A DNA stretch of 64,000 bases from Alligator mississippiensis (lineage: Eukaryota; Chordata; Crocodylia; Alligatoridae), in contig NC_081829.1 of NCBI RefSeq assembly GCF_030867095.1, positions 49,287,036-49,351,035 of the forward strand, in the 5' to 3' direction. The notes below the pieces were generated by a model. That model saw nothing but the letters and a program-made list of their open reading frames with translations. It ran no database searches and was not told where the DNA came from. How positions within the stretch are numbered: position 1 is the stretch's first letter; each line of letters opens with the position of its first letter. This document shows, in pieces, positions 46,500 to 58,763 of the stretch. Made by a program: the position numbers and the translations under genes.

Positions 46500-46734
46500 C
46501 CCCTTGTCTTTCTCCTCCCCTCGCCGGGCTGCTTTGCCTGCCCCGGTGCAGCGGGGCCCGCGCGGCTCCGGCTCCGCGCCCCGAGCTCCCCGCCCCCGGC
46601 TCCTCCCTGCGCCCGCTCCGCGCCGTGGTGCGCGGGGAGGTGGGACGGCGCCGGGCTCAGCGTGATTTACGGCTCTGCTGAAAACGGCTTTACCCGTAGC
46701 ATTAGCCCCGGCCGCGGTAGCGGCAACAAGTCAG
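46500..46734 (+). promoter_or_regulatory. ZNF365: CpG-rich promoter and non-coding first exon of ZNF365
   Basis: This is the only strongly GC- and CpG-dense, non-repetitive patch in the window, with many CG dinucleotides between about 46540 and 46730 in otherwise CpG-poor DNA. It ends in a clean exon/intron boundary: CAACAAGTCAG at 46724-46734 followed by GTAAGT at 46735-46740. It lies 852 bp upstream of the acceptor of the first coding exon. Together this reads as a CpG-island promoter plus a 5' untranslated exon. No TATA box is evident, as is usual for such promoters, and the transcription start cannot be placed. A short open frame across it (46467-46940) runs through the donor and is not needed to explain the sequence. 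Confidence 0.75.
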
Positions 46735-47586
46735 GTAAGTGGTGCTCGCTGCAGCGGGGGAAGGCGACGCGCCTGCTGCAATCTGGGCGTGCGTTTGCCA
46801 ATGCAGGGAAGCGTGCGGGGCAGATGGACGGAGCCCGCAGCCCTGGCACAACTAGGGCCAGGCCGCCTGCCCTGCTGAATGGGGCTGTGCTGAGACAGGC
46901 ACCGGCGGGCTGGACCTCGGCCAAGCCTGTGCAGAAATAGTGACCTTGTCTCGCTGAGCCCGGCGTGCCCTCTGCCTGACTGCTGACCCCCTGTGTACAC
47001 CCCACCTTTGTCTCCTCAAGCCTGCCAGGGTACGAAACTCCCAGCCCAGTCCTGGCACCTCTCTGCATCCCGATCTATACACATCAGTAGGAAATTTTGC
47101 ATCTGTTGTCTTGCATGAAAGGGTTAGGTCTTCTTGCTTGCTGCTCCACATAACTAATGCAGCCATCTCCCTGGCCTTGATCTGTCAGAAACAGGAATAA
47201 CAAATGAATGTCAGAAAAAAAGCATAGTAAGATATTAATTTCTGAGTGCACAGCACTACAAACTAAACCTTTCACATCACTTTCTTGTACAGTCTGCTAA
47301 ACAAGTTCTTTAGGGTCGTGCTTCAGCTTCTCTAGTGAGCATATAGCAACTTCCCTAGTTTTGCAATAACAAAAAATCTTTGTAACTATTTTGTTGTGTC
47401 ACTTTGGGATGAGACGTCTCTGGTTGCTTTTCCCAGAAGCAGGCTTGAAAATTAGTTTAAAGGCTTGTTCAGGGTTTCCCTCCATGGATTGTATTAGTGG
47501 AATATGTGCACTTATTTTTTTTCATTAAGAGATAAGGGCTTCTTTTAAAACAACCTTCAAATGAATCCATCTTTTCTTTCTTACAG
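46735..47586 (+). other. ZNF365: ZNF365 intron 1
   Basis: The intron starts GTAAGT at 46735 and ends with a pyrimidine tract (CTTTTCTTTCTTACAG) at 47571-47586. It is 852 bp long and falls from GC-rich to AT-rich. No repeat was recognised inside it. Small open frames on either strand match nothing known to me. Confidence 0.7.
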
Positions 47587-47599
47587 GAATCTAAGAGTA

Positions 47600-48330
47600 A
47601 TGCAACAGAACACTTTTGAAGAAAGCAGATATTCCTGGCAAGAATCTTTTGAAAATGTCGGTATCTGTATGCCATTTCGTTGCCCACGGTGTGGTGACCA
47701 CACCAGATTCAGAAGCCTGTCTTCTCTGAGGGCACATCTGGAGTATAATCATAGTTACGAGGACAGAAGTCTTTTGACAAAATGCAACCTACTCTCCTCC
47801 CTCAAAGATGCAGATTTGCTTTCTTCCTCAGAGACCTCAACTCAAGGAAAACTGGGGAAAGCCAGCAATGCAATAAAACAAAAACCAGCCTACATAAATT
47901 TTTGTGATGCATCACATGAGAACACAAAAAATAGAAAATTGCTGGAGGTGGAAGCTGAAAGGCCTGTCTCTTTTGTCGCAAGTTACATGCCAGCAAACTC
48001 CCCTGATGAGCAAATTTCTAAACCCGGGATTCCCACAACAGACTCAAAAGCACCTTTTGAGGCACATGTAAGAGAAAAGTTTAATATGATGGTGGAAGCT
48101 GTAGATAAAACAATAGAGAAGAGAATTGACAGGCTTACCAAAGAGTTGGCCCAAAAAACTGCTGAACTGCTGGAAGTTCGGGCAGCTTTTGTGCAGCTGT
48201 CTCAGAAGAAACAGGAAGTTCAAAGGCGAGAGAGGGCCTTGAACAGACAGGTAGATGTTGCAGTTGAGATGATTGCAGTGCTGAAACGACGTCTCACAGA
48301 GTCCGAGGAAGAACTTCACAGGAAAGAAGA
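47600..48330 (+). CDS. ZNF365: ZNF365, first coding exon (residues 1-243)
   Basis: The exon runs from the AG acceptor at 47585-47586 to a GTAAGT donor at 48331, and ends two bases into a codon. The chosen ATG at 47600 starts MQQNTFEESRYSWQES, very close to the start of mammalian ZNF365; the upstream in-frame ATG at 47561 lies in the intron. Residues 28-51 form a C2H2 finger (C28, C31, H46, H51). Residues 154-244 form a long charged coiled coil that is almost unchanged from mammals. The middle (about 55-150) is less conserved. In mammals ZNF365 (DBZ/Su48) acts at the centrosome and in neural differentiation with DISC1 and NDE1, and supports replication-stress recovery and telomere stability. 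The remaining exons are not in this window. Confidence 0.95.
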
Positions 48331-51300
48331 GTAAGTAGAAAGGCAAAAGAAGCAGTGTTAATGGCTTTGTATGTGCTTGGAGAACAGATGTAATATAAGA
48401 AAATATCTAGATGGAAAAAATATTTACGGGTAATGCTACTTTACTGGTTATGAAAGAATGTAAATGAGGGTGGGTCTGGTGTTTCTTGAGTTGTAAGCAA
48501 CCTGATGCTTCTATTGACAGAAAAGTGCATTCTTCAGCAAAATGGGTTTCCTATTAGAAAGCAGTGCTTTTTGGTCACAAGAACCCTTCTGTCAGTACTA
48601 CATTACAGTGCTAGCTTAGGAAGCACCTCAAGAAATACTACCCTCAGTAACATCAGCATAATGTGAATGACTACAGTGGGATGGCACGGGTATAAATGAT
48701 ATTAATAACTGACTGAACCTGAGGCTATAGCTACAACTTGCAATGTAGTATGTACTGATACCCAAGCTGGGTAATGAAATATCATCCTGGTAAATCAGTC
48801 CTGTGGATTGTTGCACTACCATGGCTATTACTACTTCTGGTACCAGAGCTAGGTCAAGTCGGAGTTAGCTTGACTATCTCCTACGTGCCACTACATTGTG
48901 TGGTGTGGACATCCTCTAACTGATATGTTCTAGCACATAACATTTTAAAAAATATGGGTTTAATAGGTGATAGGTGGAAATCCTCTTAAACCTGTTGAAT
49001 ACTATTCTCTGAGTAGTCCTACTGAAGACAGTGGGCCTATTTTTTGGAGGAAGATACTGTCAGTGTGAGCATTATCATTTGCCTCTGTCCAAGGGCCAAA
49101 TCATGCCCTGTGTTGTCCTACAGTAGAATTTTGCAGCAAGGCAGCGTTATAAGGTAGTGCTCAATAGAACCCATATAGAAAGATTTTATTGGGAATTGGA
49201 TCCATAAAAACAGATCTGTTTATTACTAGAACCAGAAGCATATTCTACACTCATTTTTACAAGCCCAGTCCTTCTAAAAATATCTTCATGATGCATCTAT
49301 AAATAATGTACCAGGTTACTACATTTTTAATGTTTGAACTAATTCCTTTTATTTAGCATTCTCCGAAACATTTTCGGGCAGTTTGGAGTAACAACATTAT
49401 TTTTAGGAAAATGCATATTTTTGATAATATAATGTGATTTCATTAGCTTAAAAATAAATTGTGTTGAACACCAGCGGACATACCAGTAAAAGACATAAGA
49501 TCTCAAACAAGGGAGTTGGTGTGGGAGCTAGTATTCCCTAGCCTAAAAAAGAAGGGATGAAAATCCCCCAAACTCCCTCCTACAAAGAGAGCATGATGAT
49601 AACTCCTGGTGCAACGTTACAAGAGTAATGGAGTAAGAGATCACAGAAGTGACTGGATACATAAGTTATGGGATGTATATTATCCTTGAGGGGTTCTTCA
49701 TGGAATTTCTATCTGATATTTCCCCTGAAAGAGCTATGGAAGACAAGAGTTGAGGACTAAAGATGTAGCTGAATATGTTGGTAGAGTTCAGACAGTATCT
49801 GAAAACATGATGATGGTAGGAAGATGAAGGTACCTTAAATGTTCAAGGATTACAGACCACTACTAAACAAGGAGATCTGGAGCAACAGATGGCCCACAGA
49901 AGAATGCGTCCACAAGTATAAGACGGAGAAGACACCGTCTAGTGGAACAGAAACACAGTTGAGCAACTGCTCTCTAATTTCTGCTAAAGAGAGGAGAGAC
50001 TGGATTCCAAGGAAGAGGAAGATCCTATATAGGGGACTGCTAAAAAGAACGGAAAGCAAGATGAACTGCTTACAGAAGAATGAAAAGCCTGAGGCTCACA
50101 CCTGAGCCTGAGGTCTGTTTGATCAGGAACTTGTGACTAAGATGAATTGTCAAGCCTGTCACCAGAAATGAAACAATGTGCTGTCCTCTGGGAGCACCCA
50201 AGATGTAAAGGGTCCAGCTGGAAGTAGGGAAAAGTCTGCTTCATGATATCAGAAATGGCAGTGCCAGATTCTTGCTGACCTGGAAAAAGATACTCAAAGA
50301 AACGAAGGCTTAGAAAATCTTTAGTGAAATTTGTTGGATAAATGAAGGAAGGACAAGATAATGGGAACTGAGATTTGGTGCTGAAAGGAAAGCTTTGAAA
50401 TTCCTTACCACAAGGAAGCATTCTTAGAAAGAGGACTCTTCCTAATGGACTGATTTCCCCTGAGTTATTGGGGTGCGTACCTGATGAATGTTTGAGAACC
50501 TTAGATATACAAATCTTCCACTCTTTTTTTTTTTTTTTTTAATATTGAAGGAATTGATGATTCTAAATGTGGTGCCACCCTGTCAACCAATTCATGAAAG
50601 ATGGCAACAATTTCTGACGGGAAAAGAAGCAGAAGACACTCTCTCATTTTGATCTGGAGAAGTGAGGACATCCACAGTAGATTCATTTAATTGTGATCTT
50701 CCTTTTGTGTCAGCAACTACTATTGAAGATTTGCCTCCTTCATAATAGATCAATCCAGAAATACAACACAAGGAGCCAAGGGAAATTGAGGCTGACTAGA
50801 ATATTGTGTTCAACATGGGTTCAGGTAGAAATGAACAGACCAATAGAACCAACTCCGCCAGAGAGCAATTGATCTGTCCATCCAAGATCCATCGTCAGAT
50901 CCACCTCTTAAGCTTAGCCAAAAGGAAGAAATTGTTAAAGATTCCAAATGCCTTTCCAAGCAGGATTCATCAGTTGGAACTCACAAAAGAAGTGAAATTG
51001 TTAATCACTGAATGATTATGTATACTGCACACAGCAATGTTCAGTAGAGATACACCATCTAGCTTTAAATGAGCTAGCTTGACTAGATTGGGATCAGTCT
51101 AGCCATGGTATCATTAAGTCTGTGGGAGCTAATTTCCCATCTCTTAAACAACACTGATGGTCCTGTGTCCCTAAATTTCCCTGCTTTCTTGATGGAGTAA
51201 GCTAGCCTGTGTGGAATTCCATATAGCCGTAGCTAGACTGCTTCTGGCATCTGAACCAATGTGGGTATTTGACAGTACATTGCAGCCTTGCAGTCTACAT

Positions 51301-51390
51301 ATAGCCAAGGAGACACCAGGATGCCACCATGAAAAAAGCAACTATATTACTTGGTAAGTGGCATTACCAGGATATATCAGGAAAAATATT
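48331..51390. other. Intronic DNA without recognised elements
   Basis: Only a T18 tract near 50525 stands out. A plus frame at 49839-50105 lacks splice support or known relatives. Confidence 0.4.
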
Positions 51391-51810
51391 TGCCATAGAG
51401 GCAGGGAAGTATTAGTGCCACTGTACAAGATCCTGAGGAGATCTCATCTGGAGTATTGCATACAGTTCTGGTCACCTGTGTTCAGGAATAATAAATCCAA
51501 ATTGAAACGGAGGCAGATGGAAGAGGACAACTAGATGAATAAGATGCTGCTTTGCAACAAAGATTAAAACAGCTTGGCTTGTTAAGGTTTAGCAAACCAA
51601 AGGCTAAGTAGGGATATAATTACTTTATGTAAATATATCAATGGTGTAAGAACTAGGAAGTGAGAAAAGGTAAGGGATAGTGTTGACAGAAGAACAAGCG
51701 GGCATAAACTGGTCAGGGGTAAATTGAGGCTGGAAATAAGAGACTGTAAGTGGAGAATTATAACAGCCTGAAACAGACTTCCAATAAGGGTAGCAGGGCA
51801 ATGTCAGAGG
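51390..51810 (+). mobile_element. Ancient degraded CR1/L3-type fragment
   Basis: The plus-strand reading [18 protein letters not shown] at 51430-51490 corresponds to the [10 protein letters not shown] motif of CR1. After it come LVRFSKPKAK-like and a degraded terminal segment near 51740-51800. Several stops interrupt it. Confidence 0.65.
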
Positions 51811-53657
51811 TACAGCTGGAATATCATATAACTGTGTGGTCAGGCCTTGACCCTAGACTAGAGGGTCTCAATCCAGGGGATCAGGAATAAACAAGGTCAG
51901 GGAAGCAAGGGTCCCAACTGCAGTCATGGGATCAGGAGCAGGTACATGCTGAGGTCTCTAAGGGACTGGGATGTGGGCATCGCCTTGGGTAGAACTAAGG
52001 GCGAATTCAGGGGTAGGGGAAAATGTGGGGCTCAGCAGCAGTATTCACCCCTGGGGCTCCAGAGCTGGGTGAACACAGTGGTTCTGGCAGGAGCCCGAAT
52101 TGACCAGCTAGTGAGCTCAGAGAGCTCCTTGCCCAGGTGCAGCCCTCCTAAGAGCCCATGCCAGCCAACCAGGAGCTCAGAGAGCTAATTGCACATGTAC
52201 CGCACAACTGAAGGGCCCTCCCTCCTTTCCTGGATCCACCATCTCCATCCTGGAGATGATCTAGCTCTTGCCAAAATCAGTGGGAGTGCTGCCATTGTCT
52301 GTGTTTGGCCCAACGTTTTGTGTTCTTTCAAGAACAAGTAGTTCCATTAACCTCAATGAGAGCAGTGTCAGACTGGAAAAATAGCAAAATTATAAAGTTT
52401 GGGTTAACACCCCACTGGCCTGCATGCGAGCAGTTTATACCTCTTTAAATGCTGTTTTAGGCTGTCAACACACTCAGGCCTTGTCTACATACAGATTTTG
52501 TATTGTATAGCTATTTACTCCTTTGGATTCTTTTGTGTATTTATTGCATCTTTTCTTCTTAAAAAAAACAAAAACCCAATAGAGTTATGCAACTACAACT
52601 TCTAGTGTGGACATAGATGTATCAGAATAAATTGCTTTTTCAGTTGTGTATTATTCCCCTCACAGGAATAGCTTTGCCAAACTAAAGTACTTTTACCTTG
52701 GTATAATAATAGGGATAAAATGACTTAACCATAACTGTAACAGTAGTTAACAGTAATATGGTAACATGATTAACAGTACACTAGTTTTGTGCCTAGATAG
52801 ACATTACTGCAGATGTCACTGCTCTGGTTATTCTGTTCACAGTTAAAAAAGCCAAGAGGGCAGAAACTTTTATTTTGAAAATGAAAAATTAATATTCTAG
52901 TGCACTAGATACATTTTAATATTTAATGTTTGATGAAGAAGAAAAAGACTCAGTGTGAACACTGTGATTTTGAGAATAATGCAGAACCTGCACACAGGAA
53001 ATACCCATTGAATGTGCTAGCAAGAAGACAACAGAAGCTAAGTGAAACAATGAACTCAACTTAAAAGGAGCATCTAGAGACTTCTTTCTGGAAAATAAGG
53101 GGTTGCATTGATATAGTAAAAAAAATAATCAAGCAGATGAGGTTTGAGTTCAATGAATCTAAACAGGATGGCATGTAAAGTAAGGAGACTTTTGGCTGGC
53201 CCTAATTTCAGGATTTGAAAACACTTAAAAGATTAGGTAAATAATCTAATAAGTAACTGTCTGCCTTTATCATTGTTATGCCTAAGAACAACAGACATTC
53301 TGTAGGAATGCTTTCTTTACAAAAGTCTAAGTTTTCTATGAAGAATTTCTTTTTTGCTTTGTTTTCTTTTGACCATGCTCTTATACCAAAGCCAGAAATG
53401 TTTAACATTGTAAGCCATAAGGATGCTCTTGAAGGGCCATATGTTTAGCAGTTCGAGAAAATTGCCATTGGCTTTGCCCCATACCCCATGTAGGTAGGTT
53501 TTTTTACTCACAAAGGAGAACAATTGCTGTAGATTAAAAGACACTTATTTTGGAGTAATGTGTTTGCACAAGAGGCTACTCAAGAATAGCTATTATGGTA
53601 TAGCCTATTTTGGAATGGCACTGCCAAACAATTTGCCCTACAGGCAAGGCCTCAGAG
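51811..53657. other. Intronic DNA, nothing recognised
   Basis: No gene, RNA or clear repeat. Confidence 0.4.
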
Positions 53658-53881
53658 CAGTTGGTGGTTTTCACACTGTGCTCTGTGGAACCCTTGGGTT
53701 CCATGATAGATTATCAGGGGTTCTAAAAAGAGATTGGGGGCAGAATAGGCTCGGAGGTGGCATGCTGCCATTTGCCAGGCTGGGTCACACAGCTCTGCAT
53801 CAGTCTTAAGGATAGAGGTAAGGGTTCTGCAGCAGAAGTTATATGAAAGGGTTCCATGACTAGGATGTTTGAAAACCACTG
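53658..53881. mobile_element. hAT-type MITE
   Basis: The left end CAGTTGGTGGTTTTCA and the right end, read on the other strand, CAGTGGTTTTCAAACATC are typical hAT termini. Flanks CCTCAGAG and CCTTAAGG match at five of eight positions, consistent with an aged 8-bp duplication. About 224 bp, non-coding. Confidence 0.6.
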
Positions 53882-54337
53882 CCTTAAGGTATAATTGTAA
53901 CTTGCCAGTCCAGGACAGGTTACAAAGCATCATCCTCATGCCCCTAAGTAGCAGACTGGTACAGTTGATGTTAATGTGCTGTCAGCAGCACAGAACCTCT
54001 TCTTTCCAAATGCCTTTTTGGGGTTCCAAATAACATAAAGGGAACAAGGAAGAATCAAAGCCATTATTGCACAAAAAATGTTGAACAAAAAGGATGATAG
54101 AGTGCAAAGCCCTTATTCTTACTCCTAAAGAGTTATTCCTGTTGATGGCCCCACCATCATTCATAAATTTTATGAATAACCATTCATGAATATATCCATT
54201 CACCAATGGTAGAGGTCCTGGGTGTTAGAGACCAATGTAACTCATACTTCTGTACAAATTGTAATGTTCTTCCAGTTATTTTCAGCTGCAAAATAAAAAC
54301 AACAGTCTTTGCCAGTCAGTACAGTAAATTAATAGTG

Positions 54338-55423
54338 GTAATCTGTAGGGGTGCACCGATAAAAGATTTTTCTTGGCCGATACCGACAGCTGATTTTTCA
54401 CCAGGCATATCAGCCAATACCAATCTGATAACTGATTTACAGAAATGCAGCCAGGCAGTGTGGAGAGCAGTGTCCTGCAGGTAAATCTGTGGAGGGGAAG
54501 GAGCATGGGGGGAGCAGATTAAGTCTCCCTTGGTGAGGGCAGGGTGGGGGCAAGGTGGTGAATGGGACCCTGGGGCTAGGGCGAGGAGCAGGACAGAGCC
54601 TTGGGGGCTTGCCCAGGGGATCAGCGTCCCAACACTTAAAAATTGGGTGCTCCCACACCGCTATTTTTAAGTGCTAGGTTGCTTTTATTCAGTGTGGAGC
54701 CAAGTGGGACAAGGGGGGACGTGGGCTTCCCACTGTGGACTCGGGTCTCTTCACCCTGCTGTCTTTGTGGTGGCTGCTGCGCACTGGCTGCACCACACCC
54801 CCTACCTGTCCAGCAGCTGGAGAGACAGCTCGCTGCCACCGCTGCGATTGGATGGGCAAGGGGCACACCATCAGTGCACAGCTCCTGGGGCAAAAGCAGC
54901 AGGGTGAGGCAGACTGCCCTTGCCCCGCTCAGCTCTGCTCCAGGTAAAAGCATTCTGGCACTTAAAAATGGTTGTGGCAGCACTTTAACTAAAGCTCATT
55001 CGATGAGCTTCAGTTCAAGCACCCCTGCCACCACTTTTAAGTGCTGGGACACTGATCCTCTAGACAAGGCACTTGTGGCCCTGTCCCACTCCCCTGGTGT
55101 TCCATTCACCACCCTGCCTCAGCCCCAGCACCTCCCCCCTGCATGCCTGCCCTCACCATGGGGGTCTCGATCTGCCCTTTCCCCTCCACAGACTTACCTA
55201 CAGGGCACTGCTGTCTACTCTGCCTAGCTGTATTCCTGGCCAGTGCATAAGTGTGGCAGTGCATGTATGTGGCATCTGGAGACCCTGGCTGAAGACCCTG
55301 TATTTACCAGTACGTTATTGGCTACACCAGCCAAAAAAAGCTGATAGCCGATAATGTTAATTTTCCTTTTATTGGTGCCAATCCCATATGGCACCAATAT
55401 ATCAGTGGACCTCTAGTAATCTG
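54338..55423. mobile_element. 1.07-kb hAT-type element with perfect 8-bp duplication
   Basis: The element at 54346-55415 begins TAGGGGTGCACCGATA and ends, on the other strand, TAGAGGTCCACTGATATA. It is flanked by identical GTAATCTG at 54338-54345 and 55416-55423. The interior contains two inverted copies of a G/C-rich segment (about 54460-54680 and about 54960-55220, sharing CAGTGTCCTGCAGGTAA / TACAGGGCACTGCTG and AGTGCTGGGACGCTGATC-like blocks). Frames such as 54643-55227 read through these and are not genes. Confidence 0.88.
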
Positions 55424-56654
55424 CCTTAAAGTGATAATACCAACTCTGCTGATAAAATGCCATTAGGGCCGCAATCTTAATTACTAACTATACCTAAATA
55501 CTTATACAATGCTTACCACCAAGCTAAGAATGTAGCCTGCTAATCTTTAAAAAAACAAAATCAAAGTTTGCTGCATTACAAATGTAACATTTTTTGTCTT
55601 AAAGTAACATGAAGGTTTTCTTTTATTTTGGACAAAATTGTTCAAAATATAATTGTTTAATAGGATGGAGTGCTTAGATCCTGAACCTGAATGTTTGCAA
55701 GATATGAAGGTGCTTTCATAATGTATTGTAAATAACCTTGAGAATATGATGTATTTATTTTCAGGTACAGTCAAGATGGCTGACTGAAAAATATTATCTT
55801 CCTATGAATAGTCTTTAAAGAAAGAGGAATATCGTCACTGTCATACTTGAGATACCACAAACTCTGCTTCTGCTAAAACATATGGTGGTTGTCAGCTGAA
55901 AATCATGTAGAAAACCAAGAGAACTGCAATATGCCCAATCCTAATACCAATAGAAAATAAGAAATCTGTTATTGGTACAAGTACATTTACAAGACAAGAA
56001 AAAATCCAAATGCTAAAAAACTCAGAGGAATGACTCTGACTTAATCTTTCCATCTGATTCCTTGCTTACTAAGACTCATGCAGGTTGGATGAACTAGCCA
56101 CTGTGACTGAGGTCCACAGAGATTCCAAGTTCCATTGAGTATAAGTCTCCCTGCTCAGAAGAGTCTGAAGCAAGGCTTGGTATTATACATTTAAAGGCAC
56201 AAACAGTAGCAGGAGCAGCTTACATTTTTGAGGAAGGGAGTGGTAAGAATTGTTAGGGTGTATTGAACAGAAGGGGTAAAAGGGCAGTTTAGTGTTGGAG
56301 AGTGAAGATAGGATAGAAATGAAATCAAGAAGAGAAGGGTTCAGGGAGATTTGAAAAAAATTTTGGAACATTGAACATGTGCAGAATGTACTAATACTCT
56401 TTGGAAGGGATTGTACCCCAGCTTTGAATTGGCCTTTAACAAATGTTTCCCATTTCACCTTTACATTGCTGAAGAGGCTGTTTGGTTTGGAAACTTAGTG
56501 CAACTTGATGTGTACTCTCTATTGTAGCACTCTAAAGAGAGGCCTAAAATTAGGGAGGTTTGCTACAGACTTCTGTAGAAGTAGTATTTGACCCAGAGAG
56601 AATATCAGTTAGTTTGCAAAGTAAATAGCACAATGTGGAAATCCAACATAAGTA
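55424..56654. other. Intronic DNA, nothing recognised
   Basis: A TTTTCAG/G at 55762 resembles an acceptor but is followed by stops in all useful frames. No known ZNF365 exon sequence follows. Confidence 0.4.
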
Positions 56655-56982
56655 ATGTAAACTGTCAGTTCTCAACCGGGGGTCACAAGCAAGTTTCAGG
56701 AGGTCTGCTGAGCCTGGAGCAGGTGCCTCAACCCCCTGGGCCTGAGGCAAGTCCTGAAGAAGGGGCAGACCTGCCCCACCTGACCCCACAGCTTCCATCT
56801 TGCAGATGATGCTGTGGGCAGACAAGCAAGGCTCTGTGCTATTGCTTCTCAGGTGAATGGGATCCCAAGGCTACACACAGCTGAGTCCTGCCCACTGTAC
56901 CTGGGGCCATGGAGTTGTTATAGCATGCTGGGGGTGGGATGGGGGTTCAGGAAGAAAAAGGTTGAGAACCCCTGATGTAAAC
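56655..56982. mobile_element. hAT-type MITE with perfect 8-bp duplication
   Basis: The element at 56663-56974 (312 bp) ends in TGTCAGTTCTCAACC and, on the other strand, CAGGGGTTCTCAACC. Identical ATGTAAAC flanks it at 56655-56662 and 56975-56982. Non-coding. Confidence 0.88.
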
Positions 56983-57831
56983 AATACTGGTTAGCATAGG
57001 CACTGTATGAAAACAAAATAAAAGAGGCAAGACTTAAGAGCAAAGAGGCAAGGCTTTTAATAATGGATTTTAAAAATATATCTGAAGCAAGAAGGTCTGT
57101 GCAAGCTGTAAGTTCATACAAACTGCAGGGTGTGACAAGAGCAATAAAAAAGACAAAGTGGGTTCTGTGGATCAGCCTTCTTGATTATGGGTGACAGAAA
57201 AAAGAATCCCAAGGGAACTTTTTTTAGTTAATCAAGAGTAAACAATGACAAAGGGAGAGGTCTCTAAGGAAAAAATAGTTGGAACAGCTAGAGAAACTTA
57301 ATAGTAGCAAATCCTTCAGGGCTTTATGTTGTTCCTCAGGGAATTGAAATAAAAAATAAAAATTCTAAATATAAATAAATAATGCAAATGGAGCTAGGCT
57401 ATTAACAGCAGTATGTCATTTACCTTTGTGATATGGGAGCTATGGCTGAGGTTTGGGGGTGGCCACTAGTGTTCAAATCTTTACAGATATTGTAGGAAGT
57501 ATAGAGTGATGAGGGTCACTTCAGTCTGGAGAAAAAGTAATTGCCAGTATAATCATTAAAGGAAGGTTAATAAGCTGTGTGAATGAATCCAAACTAGCAA
57601 GGACAAAGAGCATGGTAATTCTACTAGTACTAATGGCTTCCCTAAATTTAGGTATCCTTAAAATTAATAATTTATACATTTATTAATGATTAATTATTAA
57701 TTAATAACAAATATTAATTATTAATTAACAGTAATTATTAATGAATTCCCTAAATTTAGGCTTCCCTAAATGTGGCAGAATTCCATCTCAGTCTCTCCCA
57801 AAACTGCCATCTGACAATTTGGTTACCATGG
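56983..57831. other. Intronic AT-rich DNA with a palindromic TTAAT tract
   Basis: 57661-57742 is an almost pure A/T stretch of TTAATAATTAAT-type inverted repeats, bracketed by two copies of CCCTAAATTTAGG (near 57640 and 57748), itself a perfect palindrome. Confidence 0.6.
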
Positions 57832-58642
57832 TGTCACAGACTGGCTAGGCGCTGTGAGTGTATTAGCCATTAGGCTGCTGGGTTCAGGATCAAGGAGGCG
57901 AGTTGGGAGTGAAGTAAAGGCAATTTTACTTATAGCTTAGCATACAGCAGTTAACAGAAAGTGCAATAATAAAAAGCTAATAGTAAATAACAACAACAGA
58001 TAGACAAAATGACAAAGAGTTCCCACATGGGATTGGTAATTTATCAGCAGTCCCTGTATGCCAGGTGCACACCAAGTTGTTCCAGTGAAGTCAGACATCC
58101 CCGATCAACGCTGTCCGAGGGGTCACCGGGAAGGTTCCTAGGTCAGGATCTGGTCCTCACTCACACTGGGAGTCCAGGGTTCAGGCTTGGTACAGCAATG
58201 GTCCTTCTCCTTCATGCTGGTCACTTGACATATGTGCTTCTTTATACCTTATTTTATGCTAATCTGTTAGCTCAGAGCCACTCACAGTCTTGCCCTACAG
58301 CTGTTACCCTATGAGATTAAAAAGTGTTAGAAATTATCATAAAAGGTTATTGCCTAAACTTGGACTCACCCAATAAGCAAATCACACCACATCACTTTGG
58401 GGTTTGAGATTAGCATTTACTCTGCCCAAGTTCAACCCCTTGGTTTCTTCCTCTTTTTTCAGCTCCTCCTTGGATTTACGAAACGTGCTAATTATATTTT
58501 GTGGTCAGGGTTTGGCGTTATGGCTGAACCTTAAGTAAGAACCATTAGATTAGCTGATGTTTGCAGTTTTATTGTTGGGGCCCAGTTAATCTCATGATCA
58601 GTGCAGACCATTAGTTTCAACACTTTGGTTAAACTTATGACA
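57832..58642. mobile_element. LTR-like block
   Basis: It begins TGTCACAGACTGG and ends ACTTATGACA (811 bp), so both ends are TGTCA/TGACA. A TATA-like GGTATAAAG lies on the minus strand near 58240. No target duplication was found, and orientation is uncertain. Confidence 0.45.
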
Positions 58643-58763
58643 GACAAGTTACATTTGTGGATTACAAACCTGCAAGCTTTGCATTAGCTAATATTAACTG
58701 TCAGACAATTACCAGATGTCTCCAAGAGCATATATTTATTGATTTAACCCCTCTGGTTCTGGC

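Noticed and set aside
49839-50105. 88-codon frame in intron 2
   Set aside because: No splice sites, domain or similarity that I recognise.
54643-55227. 194-codon plus-strand frame
   Set aside because: Entirely inside an hAT-type element with an exact 8-bp duplication; no domain seen.
55762-55800. Possible ZNF365 exon 3 after a TTTTCAGG
   Set aside because: Downstream frames stop within a few codons and do not match the expected coiled-coil continuation.
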